64,000 bases of DNA from assembly GCA_000467715.1 (NCBI GenBank), contig AJFK01001053.1, forward strand, positions 62,001 to 126,000. Reading direction: 5' to 3'. A model generated the notes under the pieces. The model saw nothing but the letters and a program-made list of their open reading frames with translations. It was not told the origin of the DNA and did no database searches. This stretch comes from Hysterium pulicare CBS 123377 (lineage: Eukaryota > Ascomycota > Dothideomycetes > Hysteriales > Hysteriaceae). The position numbers and the translations under genes are program-made. This document shows, one piece after another, positions 51,693 to 64,000 of the stretch; the first letter of the stretch is position 1; each line of letters begins with the position of its first letter.

Positions 51693-53868
51693 ATGGTCGT
51701 TTCTCGACTGGCCATGCTCCGCTTTCGAGGTGATCGCTTTTCATTCGTTAGCATCTACCTCACGGTACTAGCAACCATCCTCTCGCTGTGCGCCGCCAGC
51801 GCCCTCGAGCCAAGGAACGCAACAATACCTCCTCCCATCTCTGTGACCCCGGATCAGAATTGGGACGGTATCGATGGACAATGGTCGACCTTTACTTTGC
51901 GCGTCGGCACGCCGCCACAATTTGTTCGAGTATTCCTCTCAACAGCGAGCCAGCAAACATGGGTAGTGTTAGCAGATGCATGTGCAAATCAGACTACAGG
52001 CCGAATGGACAGTACATGTCTAGATGCGCGGGGCAGGCTCTTCAACGTCACTCAATCCTCATCATGGGACCAGGTCGGCTTCTACATGCTTTGGACCGAG
52101 GGGAATCTGGGATACACAGGCAATGGTCAATTCGGTTATGACAACGTGGGGTTGGGAGGTCTCGGGGATGGAGGCCCAACATTACTGAACACGACCGTTG
52201 GTGCATTCGTAACTACCGATTTCTACTTGGGCCACTTTGGTGTCAACCCCAAATCAACCAACTTCTCGACGTACAGTGATCCATCGCCAAGCTACATGAC
52301 ATATCTCTGGCAGCAAAGTTTGATCCCTAGCATATCCTTCGGTTATACCGCAGGCGCACAATACCGTAAGCCACCCAGTCTGAATACAAATAGTATTGCC
52401 ATAGATTAACAGGACGTCAGGTTTCACAAGCGTTCTGTCAAGTCTAACACTTGGAGGATATGATACATCACGATATGTCCCAAACAATCTAACCTTCACC
52501 TTTGCAAACGACAACGAGCGAGATATTGTGGTGATGCTTTTGGATGCTCACATGTCATCTCAGACCAAGTCCAACGTGGATCTTCTCCCAAACCCTGTCG
52601 CTATGTATATCGACTCTACTATCCCGGAGATCTGGCTTCCCTTGGAAGCATGTCAAGCCTTCGAGAAAGCTTTTGGGTTAACATATGACAACGACACCGA
52701 CCTCTACCTTGTCAACGATGTTCTGCACCAGCAACTCTTGGCCCAGAGCGCAAATGTTACTTTTACGCTCGGACAGAATGTCGGCACAAATGAAACCATC
52801 GACATCGTCATCCCGTATCAATCGTTCAATCTCCTGGCTAAACCTCCATATCGTGGTCTCACGAATGATTCGTATTACTTCCCCCTTAGAAGGGCTGCTA
52901 ATGAATCGCAATACGTTTTTGGAAGGACGTTTCTTCAGGAGGCTTATCTAGTAGTGGACTGGGAGCGACAAAATTTCTCCGTGTACCAGTGCTCCTGGGA
53001 GTTTGGTGCAAAGTCGAACATTGTCCCGATTATCTCCCCGACTTTTGGAAATTCGACGGCCTCTACTGGCGCCAATATTCACCACCACAGGTATCGTATG
53101 TCAAGCGGTGCAATTATCGGGATTGCCGTGGGGAGTGGATTCTTGGTTGCGATGATCGTCTTTGGTATTTTGTTTTTGTTCTGGAGGAGACGGCACATGG
53201 CCAAGATAAAGGCCAAGTTTGCAGCAGAAGCGGCAGCCGCGAAAGACCAACCTCCAGAGAAGCCTTCATCGGAAGAAAGTTCGTCTTCGCCTACGTCAGC
53301 AGCGGCGCAAGAGCAGGACACAAACGTTTTTCCGAAAGCCGAACTCCCAGCTGAGGCTGCAGAGCGACAGGAAATACAGAATCGTGGCCTCAAAGCGGAC
53401 GAGGCAAGGCTCATTGGCACTCCAACATCTCCTAGTACGTGGGGTGTGCCAAGTCCTACACTCACGAGTCCGGCAGTTGAAGTGGAGAATAGCGAGAGAC
53501 AAGTGTTTGAGATGCTTGGGGATATTCCGCAACGATCGGAAGCCGACGGGCGGCAGCTATCAGAAAAAGAATCAATGATGTTCAGGGAGAGGATGTACAA
53601 CGGCGTGGATCCAACTGGCCCGCCAGCCGTCTCACCCGCACCGGAAGAAGAGGCACCCAGGAGACCTGCTCCATTATTACCGTCAGAGGTGGCCGTAGTG
53701 AACAAAAGATTGCTGCAAAACCGGCCGGTGTCTCCAGTAACACCTCGGGTACCACGAGACGGCAGATTTCTGGAAGCAGAGGACACGATCATGTCACCCG
53801 TATCTCCTTTAGACAGCTCGACAGAGGGCAGTGCATCGAGGAAGCGATTTTCTTACGAGCTACATTGA
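51693..53868 (+). CDS. membrane-anchored aspartyl-protease-like protein (A1 fold, degenerate)
   Basis: Exons 51693-52365 and 52421-53868 (intron 55 nt) give 706 residues. A signal sequence/anchor lies at about 19-37; an alternative ATG at 51714 would also serve. The A1-like domain spans about 60-430 with GTPPQFVRV and LGGYD strands. The first active-site motif reads S83-T-A-S instead of D-T-G-S, while the second, AMYIDST (D289), keeps its Asp. Proteolysis is therefore doubtful. A membrane helix at about 454-479 (AIIGIAVGSGFLVAMIVFGI) is followed by an Arg-rich stop and a 227-residue disordered cytosolic tail with many Ser/Thr-Pro sites and PxxP motifs. The layout is receptor-like. Related degenerate forms are, as I recall, common in fungi. 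Confidence 0.85.
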
Positions 53869-54695
53869 AGAGCAAAAAATTATGGGACCAACGCTCACAT
53901 GAATCCGGCGTCGTGCGATTTTCTTGGGCGTTTTGTTGGGGTGGCAGTGCTGTGGCATGGAGCTACGTTTGTATTGGCGTTGATGGGAAATGATACCTAC
54001 TCACACTTGGCGTTGTTGGTGTTGGGTTACTGTTGGTGTTGGAATATTTGGGATTAGAAGCAGCATCATTGGACATCTGTATCTGTCCATTCAGCCCTTC
54101 AGGCACATACCTTTTCCCTTGTACTTGTCACCAGTAGCGTAGCATCAGATCTAAGCTAATTGAAAACACCCCAGAGGTGGCATCCATCTTCATCATCGCC
54201 AGTCAGCATCAATGGTGATCCGTGGGTTGACATGTGCGTAGCAGATGGACATGGCTAGGCCTGGAGGGGATCAGCGCATTTACCGCTCTTTGGCTGTGTT
54301 CTAGGGCTGGCTGCACCTGAGCAGCAGCCCATGTAGTCGGTGTATGCGGCCGCTGTACATGGCGGGGTCGGGCGAGGCAGACCTGAATATCTACCCTCGA
54401 GGCCACCGACTTCTCCCAACAACATTGCACACTGCACACTGCACGCCATTCACGTTCTTTCCTCTCTTAACCGTTCAGCCTCCCTGGAAGAATCCTTCCC
54501 GAGCACAACAGGATTTGGATCGCCACGTTTGTTGGTTGGCTGCTCCAGTCGCCGATCGTTAAACCCACCCCAGCCTCAGCCCCGGGCGCCTAAGTCGACT
54601 TTAAAACAACTTCCCCGAACACAGGCCTCGATACCTTCATAAAGCGTGCATTCTTCATTCTCGAGCGCATCCATACCATTGCAGCGATTACAATC
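53869..54695. other. upstream region of the MAP kinase gene
   Basis: Contains the protease-like 3' end and the kinase promoter and leader. Overlapping short frames at 54209-54642 have no features. Nothing else supported. Confidence 0.4.
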
Positions 54696-56302
<1,607 letters not shown>

Positions 56303-57078
56303 AAAGCCACTGTTCCGTGGGAGTAGAAGGGTATATGGGAATGGATAGAGAGGTGGGATTTTTGTTTGGTTTGGGCTACAAGAGTCGAAGTGATATGATA
56401 TTTTGAGAAAAGGGAAATGGTAGAAGGGGGTTTAATCAGTTGGACTGAGCAGCGAAAGATACTGGATATACACACGCTCCGATTTCGAGCATATACCTTT
56501 ATCTACGAGAGTGAATGGTGGCCACTAAGTATTCTCCTTTGGCATTTTGTTTTTTTCGAAACTTCTTATTACGAAATCCGCTTAGATTGCTTGTTGGCTT
56601 TATCAAATCGAAATTACAATTGAACGGCCTCTCCGTAATGTTTTGGATGCGTTACACGTGCGATGCGATAATATTGGACATTTGGATCCAGTTAGAAGGT
56701 CATTATAAAATTAACTATTGGTGCCTACCGACTACTAACTCCAGGCCGTATACTCGTTCGAGGGAGAAAACTACACTTTGAGGAAAGAAAAGTAGAAGTC
56801 GAAGTAGAGGTAGAAAAGCGCTTGAATTACAGATGATTAAGAGAGAAAAGTCAGGTACGAAGTAAAGCCAAGTAAAGGTAAGGTCAGGTCAGGTATCTTT
56901 TTGTGATCTTCACACACACTCTCTGCGTCTCCAAATCCAAACAAAGAAAACATCAACAGCACCTCAGTACTCAAACCAAACCAAACATCACCCCTTCTGA
57001 AAAAGGAAATGGTATCATTGTGCTTCACTCCCTCCTTGCCCCTTCCGTCGATCTCCCTTCATCCTCTCCCTTCTCCCA
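56303..57078. other. convergent intergenic region
   Basis: 3' flanks of the MAP kinase and the channel gene. AT-rich between 56400 and 56960; no gene supported. Confidence 0.4.
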
Positions 57079-60044
57079 TTAATAATAAGGCTTATCCTCC
57101 CAAATCGGTGCCTTGGTAACCGTGTTCTGATCCCACTCAACCTTATTCTTCGCATTAAAGGTAGCCCCCTCATCCGTAATAGGCAAAACCTTCCTCGTCT
57201 CCATGACCTCTCGCTGCGAAATCCCCATATCATCTCTCACGATCCAAAGCGTAGGCGTCCGGCTCGTAATCGCCGGGTTGAAGAACGCTACTTTCTGCTC
57301 ATCTTCGGGCAGAGGCGGTTGTGGGTGGTGGTAGAATTGGTCTAGAGATTGTGAGAGCGAGTTCACGGAATGCCGTTCTGGGTTTATGATTTTGGCGATG
57401 AAGCCGGGCGTTTTGGATTTTGAGGGGGCGAAGTCGGCGGATCCGTCGTGTGCGCCTGTCTTCTCTACGCCGTCGGCATGGTGATGACCGTTGCCGTTCT
57501 CAGCGTGGTTGAGGTGGTTGCCGTTAGAGGGGAAGGCGATGTCGGCGTATGCGACGCGGGCTTCATGGCGCTTGAGACCGCGCTTCAGCAGCATATGGAA
57601 GAGGATCGTGAAGACGAGCATGGCGAGTTCGATAGCCAAGGGGCCGATGGCTGAGCGATAGTCTTTAATTTGGATAGCGAAGAGACCAATTAGGCATATT
57701 TCAGAGAGATAGACACCCGTCATGAGTTGTTTGACTGCCCGTTCGTAGGCGGCACCTCTGGTGTCGATGTTCGTATCGTAGGTGTAGAGGAAGTTATACC
57801 GGAAGGCGAGGTAAATCAGTGCGAATCCGACGGTACTAAATCCCAGGACCAGGGGTGCGATACAGGAATAGGAGAGAGCGATGACGCCCAAGTTCGTCCA
57901 TTTAGGAAATTCGGAACCCCATTTTGGCCCACTAAGGTTGGTGAATTTTTGGAACATCTTGCGAGGCGTTTTTCCGGGAAGGATTTTGCCTAAGAGTACA
58001 ACGCCAACAAAGCCACCAATGTTGAGAAGGGTGCTTGCGAAGGAAGAGAGACCAAAGAGAATGAAATAGGAGATGTAGAAGTTTGATGCCTTCGGGAGGT
58101 TCTTGGCAAGTAAAGGAATGGCGTCGGCTGGCTTCTTAAGGATTTGGGTGACCACGGCAGAAGCGGCGGAGGAGAAGGTCGTGATGAGAAAGACTTGGAC
58201 AACTTGGAAGGCGAAGTACCAGGATTGGGTTTGAAGTTCGACTTGGGAGAGGGTTACCCAGCCGGCGAGTTTGGCCATGACTGGATAAAATCAGATTTCT
58301 ATGACTTTTTGAGTTATTTAGCGCAGGGTGAACTTACGGCGACAGATGATCGGTACTAATGACATGAGGATAGCAAGCGCGACCACAGGCAGGAGACCCG
58401 TAACAATGCCCAAGATGACTGGTGGGATTTTGTTGATGAAACTGAGCCAGGGCAGCTTGTTTGTGAGATAATTGACGTTTGAGATAGCACCCACAATAGC
58501 AACTGAGAACGAGTCAGCACTGTCGATAGAACTATAGTAAAAGAGATCTTGCATACCTGGAATAGCCCAGAAGACGATCATTGCGGTGATGAATGCGGTC
58601 GCAATAGCCCATCTTCCCCAATGTTCAGTAGTACCGATTCGAAGATTTTTCCAAACCACTTCTCCCGGAATGACACCCAACTGACGAGCAGCAATCTTCT
58701 TATTCGGCTTCGTCTTTCTGTTTTGCATCATTTGCCAGGCATTCTGCGCGTTGGCTTGGGTGTTGAACTCGAGGAAGACAGCACCAACGAGACCTCCTTG
58801 GCCACTCCAATGCTTCTCCTGCTCTTGTGTGATCTTGGGAATGATCTCGGCAAGGTGTGTTCTTCCATACTCGATGCTGTCGACCTTCTTTCCGATGAGG
58901 AATTTGAGCCTGTGGGTGGGTCGCTTCTTGGGATTCAACCATTTCGATCCATCTGCCTTCTCGGTGTCTTGATAAGCCTTCTTGCCCTTCTGAGACTTGA
59001 GACGGTTGGCATTGGCATCTCTGGACAGTTGAATCTCAGCACTCTCCAGCTTCATGGCAGTGTCATCTCTGTCCTCGACAAGTTTCGTCAATGCCTTGCA
59101 GTTGGATGCGACCCATGCGTGCTTCACTCCCGGAAACATGGAGAAGAGGGCGGATTGGGTGAGGTCCTTGGGAATGCTGGTGAACAGAATGGTCCTCGAG
59201 GACATGCGACTAGCGCCGAATGGCGAACGACGATAGGCCTGGCGAATGTTGATTGTGTAGAAGGACTCTCGGGCAATGATTACCAGTACAAGACCTGCGC
59301 AAATCCATTATGAGTAAGACGACCGATAGGATAAAAGTGGCCAGCATATAGATAATTATTTAGTAAATTTGAGACGTACCAAGGAAGACGCAGGAAACCA
59401 CGGCATGTGCGTAGTACCTATTGACTTTTGTAGCCGGGTCAACATTACCGAACGATAGGATATCTAATTGTTGATTCCCACCGCCGCCCTATGTGGAGGA
59501 TTAGCATCCTTGCACGAATTGTTGATGGGAACATCTTACGGTGATATTGATGGGGAAGAGGATCGGCATGCAGATCAAACATCCCAGAAAGCTGATGACG
59601 ACCAACAGCTTGAAGAAGCGAACAAAGAGATAGCCGTCAATGGACTGATGGTCCAGGATATATTTATCATCAACGCCGCGGAAGTCTTTGATCCATCCGA
59701 ACATGGACTTGCTCTGCGGTGGTGTTCGGCGCCTGCGAAACTTTTAGTATTGTGCTACGTGCATTGTTGTGGGGGGTCGTACTGATCGCCCAAGGTGTCA
59801 AGGTAGGTTCTTGGAGCATAGACACGTCTGTAGGTGCGACGGAAGATTAAGAAGAGAATGATGAATACACCGGCTTGAAGAGCGCATGGCACGAGAGTCG
59901 ACACAATTGATGAAGCCGAGTTGGAGGAATTATTGTGAGAGCCAGGGTCGGTAGCGGACTGCAAGATGCATTGTTGATTAGCTGAAGAGCAGGACAGACA
60001 AGATGCAAAGGGATACACACAGATGCGCGCGGTGCGAGCGCCAT
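57079..60044 (-). CDS. CSC1/OSCA-type calcium-permeable channel (RSN1/DUF221 family)
   Basis: Exons 60044-60021, 59958-59783, 59732-59540, 59488-59380, 59294-58557, 58502-58338 and 58280-57079 give 868 residues. Order: N-terminal membrane region (IVSTLVPCALQAGVFIIL, then the first helices), cytosolic domain with RTILFTSIPKDL and AVFLEFNTQANAQNAW, then the conserved RSN1_7TM pore region (WRNLRIG-like VWKNLRIG, FWAIPVAIVGAISN, LPPVILG-like IPPVILGIVTG, AKLAGWVTLSQVELQTQSWYFAFQV) and a charged tail with DQNTV near the end. The family forms hyperosmolarity- or tension-gated cation channels. The first exon (MALAPRAS) is the least sure. The 54-nt intron at 58503-58556 keeps frame if retained. Confidence 0.9.
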
Positions 60045-61190
60045 AGCGGGCGGTGTCGACATCGTCAAGGCTGGCAGCGAGAGGATGAAGGATGAGGTTA
60101 CGAGGTTCTTGCCAGGGCGCGTCGAAGATAAAGAACAGGCGTCGCTGTTCGAATAATGCAGGCGTTAAAATCTTGGTGACACGGCGCTGCATTTGGAGCC
60201 AATTTCCCCCTTTGGGGTTTGCCGACGTCATTCAGGTTTTGCTGCCGTCACCCTGGCCTAGCCACGGAACGCGCCACACTTCGCACTGCCAAACCCTCCG
60301 GCCACGTCTAGATTTGTGCGTGACACCTTGTGATTTGCCAGAAACTCCCTTCAGCTGTGCAAGCACGCATTCTCATGCACAGTATCCTCAACTCTACAGC
60401 TCTACTGGTGGCGGAGCTCATGTGCGATACGAAGGCCCTCTGAGCTGCCGTTAAGCAGCAGTGAATATTGCAGAAGTCCTGTCGCCTTCTCCATGCAATC
60501 TGCAGCATCGTGAAAAGCTGGCCCAACAAGGTGAGAACCTCATCTGCATCCGGATTCACCCCAGCTTCGTTTCCAGGGAGACATGACGAATGAGACGAGA
60601 GCTGTGGCACCAATATGACGGTAAGGCCCACACCTAATCTGTGCTGCCGCGTTTGCAGCCGCGTCTGGTTCTGGTCGTGAAGGATCCCGTCGCAAATCCC
60701 GTTCGCCTGTTTTTATTAGGTGAAGATCGCTATGTGATATTTATCGTTTTCACCTCTTTAGCGCCTTAGCGAATTGTCACATGAATCGGGGTCAATAAGG
60801 AAGTATGAAGAGCTGAACCCAACGTCTGGGAAACAGGTTTCTTCAACATGTTGAAGGCGGATGGCGCTCCGTGTTACGGCCTATATCTTGTGTTCACAGT
60901 GCAGTCGCCAGGCATCGTACACGATTTCATGGACTCTGAAACCACCGAAGCTAGTTCCACGAAATCGTCTACGAGGCCTGTCGCGTACTATTACACCACA
61001 CACCGCTGTAACGGCAATCCACGGAAATGGTGCACTGATTTTGTAGACTACTATCAACGGTGGTTCATTTGTTGGTATCTGCTTTTCAGGGGCCATAAAT
61101 TTCGTTGCCATTCATAAGTCCTGCACCCTCGTGTCCATTTTGCGTCTTCAACTTGTTTGCCATTCTACCCGCTGGCCTTATTGTCTCTCC
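60045..61190. other. intergenic region upstream of the channel gene
   Basis: 1.1 kb of promoter for the channel gene and 3' flank of the small conserved gene. The open frame 60045-60231 continues the channel's second-exon frame upstream without splicing and was not used. No other gene supported. Confidence 0.4.
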
Positions 61191-61735
61191 TCACTGCCTA
61201 ACATTTCCCCGCACATCGTCGTTCCCGGGGTTCTCTTCGGCATAGAGACCCTCCTTGTCTTCTGGGCCACCGGTACCTTCGAAGTCGCGAGATTTGTACA
61301 GCCAGTTGCAGGTCGCGTCAGCTTCTGGCGTTCTTTACAGGATTCTAGTAACTTACTTTCCAGTGCTTGGATTGATGTCTCCACCCTCCGAGAGCGGGAT
61401 CTCGCGGTTATCGGAAGCGCCTGAAGCTGCGGATCCATATGTCACTTCTGCGCCCGGGAACTTGTTCTCGACAGAGGTATTGACACCTGATTCATGAGCT
61501 GTAACGTTATCAGCCACACGCTCTTACTATGTCACCATCATCCGACTGAGGAGCCTAGAGAAGGGTCGATTTCTATCGCGGTCATCTAGCCCTAAGTGAA
61601 GTTTGAGAGTGGTGGAAGAATGCGGAGAAACATACTAGAATCACTAACACCTTTCTGCGCACTCTGCGAGTTCAGGTCTTTCTCGGCCTGCTTGGCGATA
61701 TCGAGAGGATTCTGGCCTTCGTATTCGCGAGACAT
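61191..61735 (-). CDS. small conserved hydrophilic fungal protein
   Basis: Exons 61735-61636, 61498-61357 and 61302-61191 give 117 residues. It matches, from memory, a widespread small Pezizomycotina protein of unknown function: start SREYEGQNPLDIAKQAE, middle ESGV, NKFPGAEVTYGSAASGA, REIPLSEGGDI and end RDFEGTGGPEDK, ENPGNDDVRGNVRQ. No signal peptide, helix or domain is visible; it is hydrophilic and probably disordered, as stress-related small proteins often are. The second intron (61303-61356, 54 nt) has a normal GTAAGT donor and GCTGAC branch point, but the acceptor that keeps both frame and conserved sequence ends in TG, not AG. Intron 1 is 137 nt. Confidence 0.72.
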
Positions 61736-62437
61736 TTTGATAGTTTCTCTCAAGCCGGAGATCAAAAAGTATGTATTGGTTACTGCTGAAACCTTTCTTC
61801 TGGGGATAGGGAACTTTGAACAATTGTAGAAAGGTGAGTGAATTCAAAGTGTTTATTAGGCTTCCGCTGTCAGAAGTATTGGGCCCGATGAGGGAGTGCT
61901 CTGGTTGACGTCATGAAGACGTGATCAACGCGCAGGGGAAGATTGGGCATTGAAGCGTGAGAACTTCGGATATTGAAGACATGGATAGTGTAATTTTATT
62001 CCTGAGAGGTTATGTTTAATGGGTAGTTGTACTTGACTTGGGAAGAAAGACCTATGTGATATAACTCTCAGCACTTGACCGAGCACACCTTCCAAAGGTT
62101 GTACCTGGGTACCTAAGTATCGTTTTAAGACCATTTCAAACATCACGCGCAGAGAAGAGATTATGATTAGGTTCCAATGCATTGTTTGTCTCTATACTAG
62201 CGTACGAACAAATCCCCGCCGATCTATAGCAACGCCAAAAGGGTAGCTATATGCAAACTACCACCTAATGCATGTTCAAACAACCAGCCATCTCCGATGA
62301 GGGCCAATATATACCCAAGCCGGCCAAATAAATGAAGTGAACTGCCCCGAACGCCCCTGACCATTATACTTGTCCTATACAAAAAGACCTCTCACAAACC
62401 AAAACAATACTACCCAATACAGACTTGAAGGGCTTGC
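61736..62437. other. intergenic region
   Basis: Promoter of the small conserved gene and 3' flank of the disordered-protein gene, 0.7 kb. Nothing else recognised. Confidence 0.4.
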
Positions 62438-64000
62438 TCAATACCCAATTCTTCTTCTAGCCCCCGGTCGAGACCGACCACTACCGATGTCAATACTCTG
62501 TAACTCACGACTTAGCGCCGTTAAATCCTCTGCGGGCAATCCGTCGTTGTTATGGAAGGGTATCTTTGCTGGAATAGGTGGTGCCGCAATAGAATGTCTC
62601 GATCCAGCGCCATAGCTGGGACTCCCACCGTAACCGCCCACATTCTCTCGTTCGCGAAGGACATGCGTATTAGGAGATGGGATATGAGAAGGCGAAGAAT
62701 GAGCCGAACCGCCACCGAGGACAGTGGAGACAGGTCTCCGGTCGCGTTTCTGAAGTCGGTTCCGACCACCTGAGCCGGAATCAGGATCAGCGAGGATCAT
62801 GGTACCTGTACCCCCAAGCGAGCTGCTGGCGAAGCGATATCCAGAGGTCGCCATGGAGGAGTCTGAAATTCCGCTCGTGCCGACGGAAGCATTGACAACA
62901 TTTCGAATCATTTCACGTTCTTTGCGCTCCTTTTCTCTTTGCTTTGCCGCCTCTATATCACGAGCCCCTTTCAGGCCAACTCGTTCCCGAATCGGTCGTT
63001 CCTTCTGAGGTCCTTTGCGCTCTGGTTCAGGAGCCCAACTGTCGAGAGGAAGGTGATCTGACGCATCTATGAGGCGACCACTAAATGTGACAACTTGTCC
63101 TTTCTCATTGACCTCGACATTACTACCGCGACGATCTTCGCCATGCTCAAAGCTGTGGGAAGTGTTGGGAGAGTTCATACTGTTCGGAGAACGCGACATA
63201 GTTGGATTGAGGGCGTCGAAGCTGTCGGGACTGAAAGGTACACCGGACAATTTACGTTCGTTTGGGTCAGCTGTAGACGGTGGTGGCCGCGGGGAGACGG
63301 ATTTACGAGTTGGCGTGCTTCGAGCTGGTCCTCTGGACATACGATTGTCGATAGGGCTGTGCGTCGGGGCAGGACTTATAGCACGAGGCTTAATCATAGG
63401 AGCGGCGTCTTGGTATGGCGAGGTCTGCTGTGGCTCCTGTGGTGACGAGTGAGGATAGTAAGATGGGATTTCTGCTGAAGGGTACATTTGTTGCTTAGAT
63501 AAGGGGTGTGCCCGTGGTGGAGTCTCATAATTTGGGGGTGTTCGGTAGTCCGACTCGGAATGGTGCCGTTGACGAGGTGCTGTGTCGTATGATGCCGCCG
63601 ATTCATATGAAGGTAAATCTCTGAGATCGCCTCGAATACTCATCCGGTTATCAGGCATCGAAGCGTTGTAGCCAGCGACCAGGCTAGTCGGCATGACTGA
63701 GGGCTCGTGGCTGAGAGGAGATGGAGCCATTGTATCGCGAGACACCGGTCTGCTTGAAGAATGCTGCATGCTTGGAGACATTGAAGGCCGTGGGTGAGTA
63801 TAACGTCGATCGGAAGGGGTTTGGTGAGTTTCGTACTCGTTCATGCTTGCGTATGCTTGAGGTGAAGATGAGTATGCAGCTCGGGCAGATTCTTCTCGGT
63901 ATCGGGAAATATTCAGAGGCGCCGGAGCATCGTTCTGGTAGCTTGGCGGGTTTTGCTGTTCATATTGCATCACGTTAGGCGCACTGCTCCTGTGTACTGG
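62438..64000 (-). CDS. 3' part of a long disordered Pro/Ser-rich protein (5' end outside window)
   Basis: The frame is open from the right edge to the stop at 62438, so about 520 C-terminal residues are seen and upstream exons are missing. Most is disordered and rich in Ser, Pro, Gln and Tyr. One conserved island, QVVTFSGRLIDASDHLPLDSW followed by APEPERKGP and a basic helix (EAAKQREKERKEREMIRNVV), looks like a fungal-specific motif. Many Ser-Pro and PxxP sites suggest phosphorylation and SH3 binding. I vaguely associate this tail with C2-domain proteins of the cell cortex, but this cannot be tested here. The final segment ends RPGARRRIGY. Confidence 0.75.
   Translation of the reverse strand, partial: PVHRSSAPNVMQYEQQNPPSYQNDAPAPLNISRYREESARAAYSSSPQAYASMNEYETHQTPSDRRYTHPRPSMSPSMQHSSSRPVSRDTMAPSPLSHEPSVMPTSLVAGYNASMPDNRMSIRGDLRDLPSYESAASYDTAPRQRHHSESDYRTPPNYETPPRAHPLSKQQMYPSAEIPSYYPHSSPQEPQQTSPYQDAAPMIKPRAISPAPTHSPIDNRMSRGPARSTPTRKSVSPRPPPSTADPNERKLSGVPFSPDSFDALNPTMSRSPNSMNSPNTSHSFEHGEDRRGSNVEVNEKGQVVTFSGRLIDASDHLPLDSWAPEPERKGPQKERPIRERVGLKGARDIEAAKQREKERKEREMIRNVVNASVGTSGISDSSMATSGYRFASSSLGGTGTMILADPDSGSGGRNRLQKRDRRPVSTVLGGGSAHSSPSHIPSPNTHVLRERENVGGYGGSPSYGAGSRHSIAAPPIPAKIPFHNNDGLPAEDLTALSRELQSIDIGSGRSRPGARRRIGY

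Noticed and set aside
61333-61356. 24-nt AG-ended intron in the small conserved gene
   Set aside because: Too short for fungal splicing and leaves non-conserved residues before RDFEG.

Overview
This window is nuclear DNA of a filamentous ascomycete (Pezizomycotina). Genes carry short 45-90 nt introns with GTAAGT/GTATGT-type donors and CTAAC/CTGAC-like branch points. The gene set is also typical: a five-domain AROM shikimate protein, an Slt2-type MAP kinase, NACHT-ankyrin and DUF6594/DUF4246 proteins, an AsaB-like oxygenase and small secreted cysteine proteins. I guess Leotiomycetes, from general familiarity with these families rather than from any search. All exon models below were built by hand from splice signals, reading frame and family conservation.

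Layout. 1-13 kb: AsaB-like oxygenase, a large pseudokinase-like protein, pyroglutamyl peptidase, a secreted proline/cysteine-rich protein, and a decayed DUF4246 gene. 13.8-20 kb: complete AROM gene (chorismate pathway) and a CCCH zinc-finger/coiled-coil protein. 21-23.3 kb: a tandem pair of paralogous small secreted proteins. 24.4-33.7 kb: an NLR-like block, with a NACHT-ankyrin protein, an unrecognised beta-rich protein and, head to head, an ankyrin/LRR-like intracellular subtilase. 35-46.6 kb: a DHA1-like MFS transporter, a secreted beta-rich protein, a seven-helix membrane protein, a 12-cysteine secreted protein made of two duplicated exon modules, a decayed retropepsin-like gene and a DUF6594 membrane protein. 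47-62 kb: a GPI-anchored repeat wall protein, a membrane-anchored degenerate aspartyl-protease-like protein, the cell-wall-integrity MAP kinase, a CSC1/OSCA-type channel and a small conserved hydrophilic protein. The right edge holds the 3' part of a long disordered protein.

How the genes may work together. The 24-34 kb block combines a STAND NTPase, ankyrin sensors and a protease, the parts expected of a fungal allorecognition or cell-death locus (inference). The 47-60 kb block combines wall protein, surface receptor-like protein, wall-stress kinase and mechanosensitive-type channel, so it may be a wall-stress neighbourhood (inference). The remaining genes look like ordinary metabolism mixed with a lineage-specific secretome. 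No CRISPR array, rRNA or convincing tRNA was seen.
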